A DNA stretch of 64,000 nucleotides, from contig JANBVI010000027.1 of the NCBI GenBank assembly GCA_024239075.1, forward strand, positions 1 to 64,000. The letters run 5' to 3'. The notes beneath the pieces were generated by a model, which was not told where the DNA came from, made no database searches, and saw only the letters and a list, made by a program, of their open reading frames with translations. How positions within the stretch are numbered: position 1 is the first letter of the stretch; every line of letters starts with the position of its first letter. This document shows, one piece after another, positions 9,906 to 18,284 of the stretch. Origin of the DNA: Fischerella sp. CENA71 (GTDB lineage: Bacteria; Cyanobacteriota; Cyanobacteriia; Cyanobacteriales; Nostocaceae). The position numbers and the translations under genes are program-made.

Positions 9906-11033
9906 ATGGAAATGATGATTGAAGATTTAATGGAGCAAATGATTGAAATGGGTGGTTCGGATCTACATTTATCTGCTGGTTTGCCACCATATTTTCGCAT
10001 CAGTGGTAAACTGACACCCATCGGAGAAGAGGCATTATCTGGCGACCAATGTCAAAGATTAATTTTTAGTATGCTCAATAACTCCCAACGAAAAACATTA
10101 GAACAAAACTGGGAGTTAGATTGTTCTTATGGTGTTAAGGGATTAGCACGTTTCCGCGTCAATGTCTATAAAGAACGCGGTTCTTATGCAGCTTGTTTGC
10201 GAGCATTAAGTTCTAAAATACCTAACTTTGATAAATTAGGTTTGCCCGATGTAGTAAAAGAAATGTCGGAAAAACCCAGAGGATTAATTCTAGTTACAGG
10301 TCCTACTGGTTCTGGAAAAACAACAACTCTAGCGGCGATGATTGATTTAATCAACCGCACACGGGCAGAACATATTTTGACAGTAGAAGATCCGATAGAG
10401 TTTGTTTATGAACCAATCAAAAGTCTTGTCCACCAAAGACAATTAGGAGAAGATACTAAAAGTTTTGCCAATGCTTTAAAAGCTGCTTTGCGAGAAGATC
10501 CAGATATTATTTTGGTAGGAGAAATGCGAGATTTAGAAACTATTTCTTTGGCAATTTCTGCTGCTGAAACTGGGCATTTAGTATTTGGTACTTTACACAC
10601 TAGTTCCGCAGCACAGACTGTTGACAGAATTATTGACGTTTTTCCCCATGAAAAACAAACCCAGGTAAGGGTACAGTTATCTAACTCGCTAGTAGCAGTG
10701 TTTAGTCAAACTCTAGTTCCAAAAAAGAATCCTAAACCTGGTGAATTTGGTCGTGTAATGGCACAGGAAATAATGATAGTAACTCCGGCGATTTCTAACT
10801 TGATTCGTGAAGGTAAAACAGCTCAAGTTTACTCCGCTATTCAAACTGGTGGTAAATTGGGTATGCAAACTCTGGAAAAAGTTTTAGCTGATTTATACAA
10901 AGCTGGAACTATCTCTTTTGAAGCAGCAATGTCTAAAACTTCTAAGCCAGATGAAGTGCAACGTCTGATTGGCCCTGCTGCATCACCTGCTGCTGGAAAA
11001 GTCACTACCGCTGGAACTATAAAAGCACATTAA
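9906..11033 (+). CDS. pilT: type IV pilus retraction ATPase PilT
   Basis: A 375-residue hexameric motor ATPase that depolymerises the pilus, needed for twitching or phototactic motility and DNA uptake. Visible motifs: the N-terminal PAS-like domain with GGSDLHLSAGLPPYFRISG, Walker A GPTGSGKTTT near residue 133, Asp box DPIEFVYEP, Walker B LREDPDIILVGEMRD near 195-209, and the His box HLVFGTLHTSSA. The C-terminal 25 residues are an Ala/Gly/Pro-rich tail. It lies between pilB and pilC in the same direction, the usual cyanobacterial arrangement. The ATG at 9906 is followed by a good PilT N-terminus, so the start is secure. Confidence 0.96.
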   Translation: MEMMIEDLMEQMIEMGGSDLHLSAGLPPYFRISGKLTPIGEEALSGDQCQRLIFSMLNNSQRKTLEQNWELDCSYGVKGLARFRVNVYKERGSYAACLRALSSKIPNFDKLGLPDVVKEMSEKPRGLILVTGPTGSGKTTTLAAMIDLINRTRAEHILTVEDPIEFVYEPIKSLVHQRQLGEDTKSFANALKAALREDPDIILVGEMRDLETISLAISAAETGHLVFGTLHTSSAAQTVDRIIDVFPHEKQTQVRVQLSNSLVAVFSQTLVPKKNPKPGEFGRVMAQEIMIVTPAISNLIREGKTAQVYSAIQTGGKLGMQTLEKVLADLYKAGTISFEAAMSKTSKPDEVQRLIGPAASPAAGKVTTAGTIKAH

Positions 11034-11295
11034 AAATATAGTTATTGGCTGATAGTTTTTTATTGCCTGGATTTTTCCAGTATTTCTAAAACAAAAAAAT
11101 AACCAACTATAGCAATCCTAAATCATTTGTAAAAAATTTTTTATTCTCTCTTTCTTTGCCTACTTTGCGTAGTTTGTGGTAGCCTGCGGCAAGCCGAAGA
11201 AAGCGCGTCTACGTTCCTCAAAAATATTTTTTACAGATCATATAAGACTGCTATAACAACTAAATTCTTAACTTTCATGCGGATAAAGGAAATTC
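11034..11295. repeat. pilT-pilC spacer with GC-rich dispersed repeat
   Basis: 262 bases containing a GTAGCCTGCGGCAAGCCGAAG stretch near 11180-11215, related in style to other GCGTCTACG/GCGTAGCG repeats near 14595, 34520 and 54375. No gene or clear terminator was seen. Confidence 0.4.
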
Positions 11296-12516
11296 ATGCC
11301 TACATTCGTTGCTCGTGTTCGGGATTCACAAGGAAAATCAAAAACAGAAAAATTTGTCGCCAAAAACTTAGCTGAAGCACGTACTAGGCTTAGACAGCAA
11401 GGATTTGTTGTCCAAGATTTAAAAAAATCTCAAGGTTTGGGAAACTTTAGCCTGAAAAATTTTCAGACTTCTTTAGTCAAAGTTTCAGTTAAGGATAAAG
11501 CTGTTTTTTCTCGTCAATTTGCTGCTTTGGTAAATGCAGGAGTAGCCATAGTTAGAAGTTTGGGAGTATTGTCTGAGCAATGTAGTAATCCTAAACTCAA
11601 ACAATCACTTATGGATATTAGTAGTGATGTTCAAAATGGAATAAATCTCTCGGATGCAATGCGTAAGCATCCTGATTGTTTTGATGGTTTATATGTCAGC
11701 ATGATTCAGGCTGGTGAAGTTGGTGGTGTGCTAGACGAAGTCCTAAATCGATTAGCTAAATTATTAGAAGATGTAGCTCGCTTACAAAACCAAATTAAAT
11801 CAGCGCTTGCTTATCCAGTCGTTGTAGGTGTGTTAGCAAGTGCTATTTTTATTGGGATGACAGTTTTTCTGATCCCAATCTTTGCCAAAATTTTCCAAGA
11901 GTTAGGAACAGAATTACCTGCTTTAACTCAATTTATGCTGTTGTGTAGCGAAATTTTGCGAAGTTGGCGCATTTTGGTTGTAATTGGCATTGTTGTAGGG
12001 GTAGCATTTGCTTACAAACAGTACTATAAAACCCGTGTTGGGAAGGAAACAATTGATCGTCTTTCATTAAAAATGCCGTTGTTTGGTGACTTAATTCAAA
12101 AGTCATCTGTTGCTCGTTTTAGTCGTACTTTTGGTGCTTTGACTCGTTCAGGTGTACCAATTCTGACTTCTTTAGAAATTGTACGAGATACTTCTGGTAA
12201 TCAGGTGGTTTCTAATGCTATTGATGCAGCACGTGCGGAAATTCAACAAGGAGGAATGATTAGCATTGCATTACAAAAAGAGAAAGTTTTTCCACCTATG
12301 GCAATTCAAATGATCAGTATTGGTGAAGAAACTGGTGAATTAGATGGAATGTTAATGAAAATAGCTGATTTCTACGAAGACGAAGTAGAACAAGCAGTGA
12401 AAGCTCTTACTAGTGTTTTGGAACCAATTATGATTTTGGTTTTAGGCGGAATGGTTGGTACTATTTTGTTATCGATGTATTTGCCTATGTTCAAAGTGTT
12501 TGAGAAGTTGGGTTAA
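11296..12516 (+). CDS. pilC: type IV pilus inner-membrane platform protein PilC (GspF family)
   Basis: A 406-residue polytopic inner-membrane protein that couples PilB/PilT motion to pilin assembly. The N-terminus (MPTFVARVRDSQGK) matches PilC starts. Two GspF domains are visible: residues about 70-193 (FSRQFAALVNAGVAIVRSLG) and about 273-395 (FSRTFGALTRSGVPILTSLE), each followed by hydrophobic segments (VVVGVLASAIFIGMTVFLI, ILVVIGIVVGVAFAY, and a C-terminal helix ILVLGGMVGTILLSMYLP). It closes the pilB-pilT-pilC cluster and is followed by a possible terminator hairpin at 12531-12564. Confidence 0.95.
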   Translation: MPTFVARVRDSQGKSKTEKFVAKNLAEARTRLRQQGFVVQDLKKSQGLGNFSLKNFQTSLVKVSVKDKAVFSRQFAALVNAGVAIVRSLGVLSEQCSNPKLKQSLMDISSDVQNGINLSDAMRKHPDCFDGLYVSMIQAGEVGGVLDEVLNRLAKLLEDVARLQNQIKSALAYPVVVGVLASAIFIGMTVFLIPIFAKIFQELGTELPALTQFMLLCSEILRSWRILVVIGIVVGVAFAYKQYYKTRVGKETIDRLSLKMPLFGDLIQKSSVARFSRTFGALTRSGVPILTSLEIVRDTSGNQVVSNAIDAARAEIQQGGMISIALQKEKVFPPMAIQMISIGEETGELDGMLMKIADFYEDEVEQAVKALTSVLEPIMILVLGGMVGTILLSMYLPMFKVFEKLG

Positions 12517-12530
12517 AAACATTAAGCATC

Positions 12531-12564
12531 AAGGATGAAATATCTCAGTCAATTTTTCATCCTT
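12531..12564 (+). terminator. possible terminator hairpin after pilC
   Basis: A perfect 10-bp inverted repeat (AAGGATGAAA at 12531-12540 and TTTCATCCTT at 12555-12564) with a 14-nt loop lies 15 bp after the pilC stop. The following sequence is A-rich with few T residues, so termination may be weak. Confidence 0.4.
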
Positions 12565-12608
12565 AATTAAAAACGCAAAATCATAATTTATGATTCATAA
12601 TTTTAATC

Positions 12609-13157
12609 ATGTTCCTAAAAAAATCATATTATGAAACTAGTTTAGCTGAGTACAGTAATCATATTGGTGTGATCGCTTTACTTAAGCAACATCGTCCATA
12701 CTTAGAAATGATTCCTAGTCTACGTCGTCCAGACGAAAGTATTATCACTATACCTCTGCCAATTGTGCGTTTGCGTGGGGAAGCAACAAGCACAGATAAA
12801 ACTATTTCTCTACCCTGTGATGTTGCAGTTTTGATGTGTGATCCTGAATGGAAAATCAAAACAGGTAGCGAAATTCTTGTCTTTATTCATCGTCCCCATG
12901 AAGATTTTTCTGATTTTTTAGGACGCTGGCGAAAAACACAAATTTGTCTAGATCAAGACTATGAATGGTTAATGTCCCCCCGCTACAAACATATTTTGAG
13001 TGAGGGGACAAATACTATATATCCTCTGTTTGTAGTTTTTCCAGAGACATTAGAACGGATCAAGCGGGGTATATTAGGCGCTGATTTACCATTTGTGGTG
13101 CAAACACCTGAATTTATTTTGGATGAGGAAGAAGAGGGATTGAGGATCGGGGAATGA
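12609..13157 (+). CDS. conserved-looking hypothetical protein
   Basis: A 182-residue protein that I do not recognise. It has no signal peptide or membrane segment. It is mixed alpha-beta in character, with several aromatic and acidic stretches (FIHRPHEDFSDFLGRWRKTQ, EFILDEEEEG at the C-terminus). The last residues (GLRIGE) are encoded by a GAGGATCGGGGAA repeat-like sequence, so the original stop may have been changed by repeat insertion. It lies 92 bp after pilC in the same direction, but the hairpin between them argues for separate transcription. The coding call rests on length, ATG start and even codon composition. Confidence 0.65.
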   Translation: MFLKKSYYETSLAEYSNHIGVIALLKQHRPYLEMIPSLRRPDESIITIPLPIVRLRGEATSTDKTISLPCDVAVLMCDPEWKIKTGSEILVFIHRPHEDFSDFLGRWRKTQICLDQDYEWLMSPRYKHILSEGTNTIYPLFVVFPETLERIKRGILGADLPFVVQTPEFILDEEEEGLRIGE

Positions 13158-13224
13158 TTAGGTGATATTTTGAAGTATCTGAGACTTTATACCTTGAGCT
13201 TCATAGCGAAAGTCGTCTTTATAC

Positions 13225-13321
13225 AACTCAAATAAATTAAACAGCCTGCTTCAGCAATGTGAAGGTTTGTAGTGAGGGCTTTAGCCCTCTAAATTTAAGC
13301 GCTTTAGTGCTTACTACAAAC
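13225..13321. repeat. dispersed palindromic repeat (GTTTGTAGTGAGGGCTTTAG family)
   Basis: The sequence GTTTGTAGTGAGGGCTTTAG, then CCCTC, then a GCGCTTTAGTGCTTACTACAAAC arm forms an inverted repeat ending in ACTACAAAC at about 13310-13320. A related copy at 18150-18201 carries GGCTTTAGTCC...GGACTAAAGTCCTCACTACAAAC. It lies between convergent genes and could fold into a long hairpin. Confidence 0.6.
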
Positions 13322-14344
13322 TTATTTTACGAACTGGGGCATAATTTCGGCAGCGGTGAATATTCCGTGGATACCGCGTTGATGTAGCTTTATACCTGCT
13401 TTGAGATAACCGAAAGCTGGGCCACAAACGTTTGCAGCCATGCTGGTTTCATCTCCTAGTGTAAAGGTGTGGGTGGAAATTTTACCTTCAAAAGTCCGCC
13501 CTGTGATTTTGACGTTGGTGCTGAGGGGCTTTTTGGGATTTCTGGTATCGACAACACCGCCAACAGTGACGCGATCGCGTGAACAAATTCCTGCTAACTC
13601 TAACATTACGTCGTCGGCGTGTTCCATATTTTCTAATGTCAAGACACCATTAGTTTTATCCAAAAGTGCTTCTACTTCTGCATCTGTCATCGCCCTGGCT
13701 GTTTCTACATTGTAACCAGGCATATGAGCAATATCTTCGCGAATAGTGGCGCGGTAAGCTTCCCAATTAGCAATCCCCACCCCAAAAATAATTTCTACTC
13801 GATGAATTTCAGCATAACTTTGGGCTGCGATCGCTGCTGCTGCTGTTAATAGTCCCGGTGTCGCGCCGCATCCTGTCATGTAGGTAATACCTGCGGCTTG
13901 TAATTCTGCTTTCAAGGTTAATAACTGTTCTACTGCACTGGTCCGTTTAATCGCATCTACTAATACCCCACGCCAACCAGAATTAATAAATTGCTTGGTG
14001 ACAGTGGCGATAAAGTCATTGGGTAAGTTTGGTAAAGCCAAAAAATAACCATCTACAGGCTGATTGCTTTCGATTAAATCCTGAATACTGTGATTGGTTA
14101 ATGTACCAAATGGTTCTAAATAACCTACTGAACCTTGAGACTGATATGTAGTGATACATTTTTCGGCATTTAAACCCTCGGTAGCGTAAGCATAACCTTT
14201 GTTATCTGCTGCTGCTACTAATATCATTTCTTGTTTTGGAGCTAGGACTTTCGCCGCAGCTTGTCCCAATCCGCCAAAACCGAGTACTCCAATACGTATC
14301 GCTTGAGCAAAATTGGTAGAACCTATTATTTGTTCTGTATGCAT
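13322..14344 (-). CDS. bioU: BioU-type (S)-8-amino-7-oxononanoate synthase (biotin synthesis)
   Basis: A 340-residue Rossmann-fold protein of the saccharopine-dehydrogenase-like group found in cyanobacteria. Residues 17-33 form a dinucleotide-binding loop ([15 protein letters not shown]). The C-terminal half carries [14 protein letters not shown]. The best match I know is BioU, a suicide enzyme that makes 7,8-diaminononanoate-type intermediates for biotin using the side-chain nitrogen of one of its own lysines (Lys124 in the Synechocystis enzyme). Lys133 here, in [10 protein letters not shown], is at the right offset if about nine N-terminal residues are extra, but I could not align the proteins. 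It is transcribed alone, leftward. The alternative is an uncharacterised homoserine or saccharopine dehydrogenase-like oxidoreductase. Confidence 0.7.
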   Translation of the reverse strand: MHTEQIIGSTNFAQAIRIGVLGFGGLGQAAAKVLAPKQEMILVAAADNKGYAYATEGLNAEKCITTYQSQGSVGYLEPFGTLTNHSIQDLIESNQPVDGYFLALPNLPNDFIATVTKQFINSGWRGVLVDAIKRTSAVEQLLTLKAELQAAGITYMTGCGATPGLLTAAAAIAAQSYAEIHRVEIIFGVGIANWEAYRATIREDIAHMPGYNVETARAMTDAEVEALLDKTNGVLTLENMEHADDVMLELAGICSRDRVTVGGVVDTRNPKKPLSTNVKITGRTFEGKISTHTFTLGDETSMAANVCGPAFGYLKAGIKLHQRGIHGIFTAAEIMPQFVK

Positions 14345-14992
14345 GGTTAATTAGCTCAGTTAAATAATTAGCTTTCGCATTCAGCCTTAGTTCTAAGTCT
14401 TGTGACTGTAGTTTTTAGCTAGCCGCGATGAATTTTATCTTGATTTATTATGCTGGGTTGTTGGCTTGGCAGATCGATTTTTTATTTTTTAGATACAGAT
14501 TTTCTCCACAAAGAAGCCCAAAGCAAAGCTTATTAGTACCTAGTGCGGAATCAATGGTTTTGGGTGTAGGAGTTTTTTAAGCACAAATTAAGTGCGATCG
14601 CGTAGCGTCTCCTTTGGAGAATCGCTTTTCATCTTGCAAAATTCATCATAATGATAGATTTTTTCAATAAAAAGCATTATTTTCTGATAGATATTACTGT
14701 CTAAGCTAGCTATAGTTATGGTTTCGCCGTCTTTTACAAATTTGTTGAGAGTTAAATTTTGAGCTTGACTTCTCGATCAGGTTAAGAGAAACTTACATGT
14801 AATAGATGTGTTAACTAATAAGATTAATAACTTTTGTAAATTTTCTGAGATATATATTTTGAGAGATGGAACATTAGTTAACAAATAGCTAATTTTGTGG
14901 CTAAGGAAAAATGCTGTTCCCTATAGCTACATTTATAGCCATTTGCTAGAGCAGTACAATCCAAGCGTACTATTTGTGGTTAGACCAAAAGC
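14345..14992. other. AT-rich divergent spacer
   Basis: 648 bases between bioU and the DUF2997 gene. A GCGATCGCGTAGCGTCTCC...GGAGAATCGC repeat sits at about 14593-14627. The rest is AT-rich with no credible ORF. Both flanking promoters must lie here, but no operator was recognised. Confidence 0.4.
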
Positions 14993-15202
14993 ATGGAGAC
15001 ATTAGAATTCATCATTTATCCAGATGGTCGGGTACAGGAGAAAGTCACTGGTATTGTAGGTAATTCCTGCGCCGAAGTGACAGCGGCTATAGAAGCACAG
15101 CTGGGACAAGTGCTTAGTCACGAACCAACCTCAGAATTCTTTGCCGCCAAGGTGCAGCAATCTGGAGTGGTGAACACACATACCACTCATAGCGGTTGGT
15201 AA
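14993..15202 (+). CDS. DUF2997 family protein
   Basis: A 69-residue protein of the DUF2997 type. Its core, LEFIIYPDGRVQEKVTG followed by a C-x-E-x-T region (GNSCAEVTAAIEAQLG), is typical of these small cyanobacterial proteins. Function is unknown. It is the first gene of a tight cluster with ycf35 (44-bp gap) and a ferredoxin-like gene. The recurrent pairing of DUF2997 with Ycf35 suggests a shared role. The C-terminal tail (HTTHSGW) is polar and probably flexible. Confidence 0.85.
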   Translation: METLEFIIYPDGRVQEKVTGIVGNSCAEVTAAIEAQLGQVLSHEPTSEFFAAKVQQSGVVNTHTTHSGW

Positions 15203-15245
15203 ATTTGCAAACATAAACATTTAGTTTAGTCGATTCATAACCATC

Positions 15246-15632
15246 ATGTCACACTTTAGCCAAATTAAAACCCAAATCCGTAACCTTGAGTCTTTGCAAG
15301 ATGCTCTCTCTGACTTGGGTATAGATTGGAAGCAAGGTCCGCGTCAAGTGCGTGGCTACCGTGGTCAAACTCATAGTGCTGAGATTACTATCGAGCAAGA
15401 AAATGGCTACGATGTTGGTTTCAAATGGAATGGTAAAGAATACGAATTGGTAGCTGATTTGCAATATTGGCAACAAGATTTATCTGTAGAAGGATTCCTG
15501 CGCCAAGTAACACAGCGCTATGCTTATCAAACAGTCATGAAAGAGACAGTAAAAGCAGGCTTTCAAGTTGCGGAACAACAAAAAAATGAAGATGGTTCAA
15601 TTCGTCTGGTAGTGCAACGCTGGAGTGCGTAA
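15246..15632 (+). CDS. ycf35: Ycf35 / DUF1257 protein
   Basis: A 128-residue protein of the DUF1257 family, encoded as ycf35 in some plastid genomes. The start MSHFSQIKTQIRNLESLQ and the VRGYRGQT motif are characteristic. There are no cysteines, signal peptide or membrane segments, so it is probably soluble in the cytoplasm or stroma-equivalent. Its biochemical function is not established. Its stop codon overlaps the start of the downstream ferredoxin-like gene by one base (TAATG), indicating translational coupling, and DUF2997 lies just upstream. Confidence 0.93.
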   Translation: MSHFSQIKTQIRNLESLQDALSDLGIDWKQGPRQVRGYRGQTHSAEITIEQENGYDVGFKWNGKEYELVADLQYWQQDLSVEGFLRQVTQRYAYQTVMKETVKAGFQVAEQQKNEDGSIRLVVQRWSA

Positions 15633-16093
15633 TGTCTGATTTTTTGCCGTCGCCGGAAGAACAGGAAGATAACCGAACTGGGCTAGAACCAGAATTAGGC
15701 GGCTTTTTGCGGGATGCCCCAGAACGCTCTGGTTTAGAGCCAGAGTTAGGGGGTATGCTACGCCAAAAGGGTGTGTATGTTGATGAAATCACTTGTATTG
15801 GCTGTAAGCACTGCGCCTTTGTTGCCCGTAACACTTTCTATATAGAACCAGATTATGGGCGATCGCGTGTCATGCGTCAAGATGGTGATTCAGAGGAAAT
15901 AATTCAAGAGGCAATAGATACTTGCCCAGTTGATTGTATCCATTGGGTTGATTACACCGAAATCAAACGTTTGGAAGAAGAACGTAAGTATCAAGTCATA
16001 CCTGTAGTAGGTTACCCTGTAGAAGGTGCAGTTGCAGCTTCTGAGCGACGACGCAAAAAGCAAAAATTAAAATCAAAAAAATCCCGTTATTAA
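15632..16093 (+). CDS. 4Fe-4S ferredoxin-like protein with N-terminal repeat
   Basis: A 153-residue protein. Residues about 48-110 form a single-cluster ferredoxin fold with ITCIGCKHCAFVA and, downstream, DTCPVDCIHWVD, so four cysteines (CxxCxxC plus a distal C in CPVDC) can bind one 4Fe-4S cluster. The N-terminal 45 residues contain a duplicated motif, TGLEPELGGFLRDAPE and SGLEPELGGMLRQKG, that is not part of a ferredoxin fold and may be a docking segment. The C-terminus is strongly basic (ERRRKKQKLKSKKSRY). It overlaps ycf35 by one base, so the electron-carrier role is probably tied to Ycf35. A strong terminator follows at 16128. Confidence 0.9.
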   Translation: MSDFLPSPEEQEDNRTGLEPELGGFLRDAPERSGLEPELGGMLRQKGVYVDEITCIGCKHCAFVARNTFYIEPDYGRSRVMRQDGDSEEIIQEAIDTCPVDCIHWVDYTEIKRLEEERKYQVIPVVGYPVEGAVAASERRRKKQKLKSKKSRY

Positions 16094-16127
16094 ATAAAAC
16101 TAGTTGCGAAATAATCATAAAGGAGAT

Positions 16128-16156
16128 GGCTGGATATCCAGCCTTTTTATTTTTTA
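16128..16156 (+). terminator. rho-independent terminator of the DUF2997-ycf35-ferredoxin operon
   Basis: A perfect palindrome, GGCTGGATATCCAGCC (16128-16143), gives a 6-bp GC-rich stem with an ATAT loop, followed directly by TTTTTATTTTTT. It lies 34 bp after the ferredoxin-like gene. Confidence 0.85.
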
Positions 16157-17073
16157 AATAAAACTATTCACATTTTTAGTTTTTTGATTTTGTACTTCAT
16201 GATTTTTTGATAAATATTTTATGTAAAAATATGATTTTTTTGTGAGCTTGCTTGATTTATAGTGCTGTTTGAGGTTTTGTTGCCTTAACATCTTTAATTA
16301 ATGCTTCACTAAAGAATATAAATTGTGAAACAGTGGGTATGTGCAAGTGCTAGCACAACTCTGAAATGAAAACTCAGAGGACGCTCTTATGTTTAAGCTA
16401 GGTTCAACAAATTCAATCTTCCTGGCTCACATCCAGCAAGTATTGCTAGGGGGTATCCTTTTCATGGAATATGAGCTAGTGCTTCAGAGTGTCCATGCTG
16501 TGAGGATTCCTGGTGGTTTGACTCCACCCTGAGTAAATGACTTTAAATGCTTATGTCTATAGTTGTAGAAAGTGATAAGAATTTTATTCTCTTTAATCTT
16601 GCTGGAGAAAGATTCTACACGGCAACATAGAAATTTATTCTATATTTACCTTTCAGTACTGCAAATGTACTAGGTTAACCATAATTTTTCGCCAATAGTT
16701 TAGTTAATCTGAATGAATAAGTGTGTCTACACTTGATCCACATATCACTGAATAGAAAAGTCAAGAGTTTGCCAAAAATTGAGGGTAAAGCCTTACTTTC
16801 TACAATTCTTTGAAACATTTATTCAGTAAAAGTGACTTGAGTAACATTTAAAGTCGCTTTGGATAAGTGTCATTTATTTAATTGCAAGAACGAAGGTTTA
16901 GATTACAGTTAAGTTTCTGTCACAAGGGTGAAGTAAGAACACTTTGAACCCAAAGTATTATTGTGACACAACAGATTTTATCTCTGCAATTAGGATATTA
17001 AACGTAGTTGCTAATTGCTTAATGATGTTACCACTTTTGGAAGTAACACGACACAAAAACCATTTCCATTTGT
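16157..17073. other. long spacer with a structured segment (about 16330-16535)
   Basis: 917 bases without a long gene. Most of it is AT-rich, but about 16330-16535 is richer in GC and full of inverted repeats: TGTGC/GCACA (near 16340-16357), CTCTGA/TCAGAG (16360-16379), the long-range pair GGACGCTCT/AGAGTGTCC (16379-16387 with 16486-16494) and GGTGG/CCACC (16512-16528). A 47-codon ORF lies inside it and is listed separately. Nothing else was seen between 16540 and 17073 except an imperfect GTTAC...GTAAC inverted repeat near 17027. Confidence 0.5.
16389..16532 (+). CDS. candidate 47-residue small protein within a structured RNA-like segment
   Basis: An ATG at 16389 opens 47 codons ending at TGA 16530-16532. 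The product starts MFKLGSTNSIFLAHIQQVLL, has a hydrophobic middle (LLGGILFM) and ends VRIPGGLTPP. An AGAGG ribosome-binding site lies about 9 bp upstream, and it is the 3' arm of a CTCTGA...TCAGAG hairpin that could mask it. I do not recognise the peptide. The GG before LTPP resembles a double-glycine leader end, but the tail after it is only four residues, so this is weak. The region may equally be a noncoding RNA in which the ORF occurs by chance. Confidence 0.3.
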   Translation: MFKLGSTNSIFLAHIQQVLLGGILFMEYELVLQSVHAVRIPGGLTPP

Positions 17074-18123
17074 ATGACTAAACTTGATATGAATTCAATG
17101 CCAAATATTCCCTCAGTTGCCATATGTATTCCTACTTATAATCAAGCCCAATACTTGATTGAGTCTGTAACTAGTGCTTGTCACCAAACTTATCCAAACG
17201 TAGAAGTATGGGTTTCTGACGATCACAGTACTGACGAAACACCCCAAGTGATGGAACAGTTGTGTCAGCAGTTTCCGCAAGTACATTATTATCAGCAACC
17301 TAAAAACATGGGTATTGCTGGTAATAATTCTTGGTTAATGAGTCAGCCAAAAACTGAGTTTATCGTACGTCTAGATTCAGATGATGCTTTAATGCCAAAT
17401 TATGTGGAGAAATTAGTTGCGCTACTACAAAAATATCCAGAAGCTGGTTATGCTCATACTGCTATTCAGGAAATGGATGAGTATGGAAATCATCATTCCA
17501 TAGGACGAGTTGTCAGAAAAAAAGAGTTTCAAAATTCAGATGACGCACTAATTGCAGCAGTTACTGGTTATAGAGTAGCGGCGAACATCATCATGTTTAG
17601 AACCAAGGCACTACAAGAATTAAGATATTACGAAAATGGACCTGAATATGTTGAAGATTATGATTTATCTGTAAGAATTGCTGATGCTGGCTATGGAAAT
17701 GTTTATGCAGATGAAATATTAGCAAAATATCGAGTTTGGACTGATGTGAAGAAAACACGTTCCAAGCGTAAACATTTGCAGTTAAGAGGATATATTCGGA
17801 TTTTTGAAGAGAGTTTTTTACCTGCTTTTCAACGGCGGGGCTGGGATACGAAAGTGTTAGATAAGCAGAGACGCAAGATGGCAATTATACACTCAGCCTA
17901 TTGTTTTCTGCCTATTTTTAATCAAGAGGAAAGAGCAGAACTTGTTAGCTTGTTAAAACAGTTGGGTGATTCGCCGATGTTGCAGCTGCGAATTTTTGCA
18001 TTGTCTTTAGGTTTTGCTCCTTTCTTTGAATGGCAACATCACACAGAACTAAAATTAAAAGGTTTTGTGAAAGACTGTTTAAGCAAACTGAAAAGTATGA
18101 CAGCAGTCAAAGTTGCAGGATAA
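17074..18123 (+). CDS. glycosyltransferase family 2 protein
   Basis: A 349-residue GT-A-fold glycosyltransferase, which would transfer a sugar from a nucleotide-sugar donor to an acceptor in a surface polysaccharide or glycolipid. The N-terminus has VAICIPTYNQAQYLIESV and WVSDDHSTDETP, and the DXD-like metal-binding motif RLDSDDALMP lies near residues 98-107. A second acidic motif, YVEDYDLSVR, is near 205 and would serve as the catalytic ED region. There are no membrane helices. The gene stands alone; the nearest surface-polysaccharide cluster is 30 kb away. A second in-frame Met occurs at residue 6. Sugar and acceptor cannot be told from sequence. Confidence 0.9.
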   Translation: MTKLDMNSMPNIPSVAICIPTYNQAQYLIESVTSACHQTYPNVEVWVSDDHSTDETPQVMEQLCQQFPQVHYYQQPKNMGIAGNNSWLMSQPKTEFIVRLDSDDALMPNYVEKLVALLQKYPEAGYAHTAIQEMDEYGNHHSIGRVVRKKEFQNSDDALIAAVTGYRVAANIIMFRTKALQELRYYENGPEYVEDYDLSVRIADAGYGNVYADEILAKYRVWTDVKKTRSKRKHLQLRGYIRIFEESFLPAFQRRGWDTKVLDKQRRKMAIIHSAYCFLPIFNQEERAELVSLLKQLGDSPMLQLRIFALSLGFAPFFEWQHHTELKLKGFVKDCLSKLKSMTAVKVAG

Positions 18124-18284
18124 ATTTTTAGCTGTAGGTGTGTAGGTTAAGTAATGGCTTTAGTCCTGTATTTTGAGGACTAAAGTCCTCACTACAAACT
18201 ATACTGCACCTAATATTCAAATTGATTTATACCACCTTTTGGTTTAAGTTTTGCTTATTAACCTGTGAGCTATAGAGCGATCGC
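18124..18284. repeat. dispersed palindromic repeat near the end of the glycosyltransferase gene
   Basis: GGCTTTAGTCC (from 18152) pairs with GGACTAAAGTCC (from 18177), followed by TCACTACAAAC. It is a second copy of the element seen at 13264-13320 and lies between convergent genes. Confidence 0.6.

Noticed and set aside
16389-16532. PatS/PatX-type heterocyst inhibitor peptide
   Set aside because: The required RGSGR or RGTGR motif is absent from the 47-residue product.
16330-16540. 6S RNA, SRP RNA, tmRNA or RNase P RNA in the structured spacer segment
   Set aside because: Conserved cores of these RNAs (for example the tmRNA start or RNase P P4 sequences) are absent, and the inverted repeats do not form the single long 6S rod.
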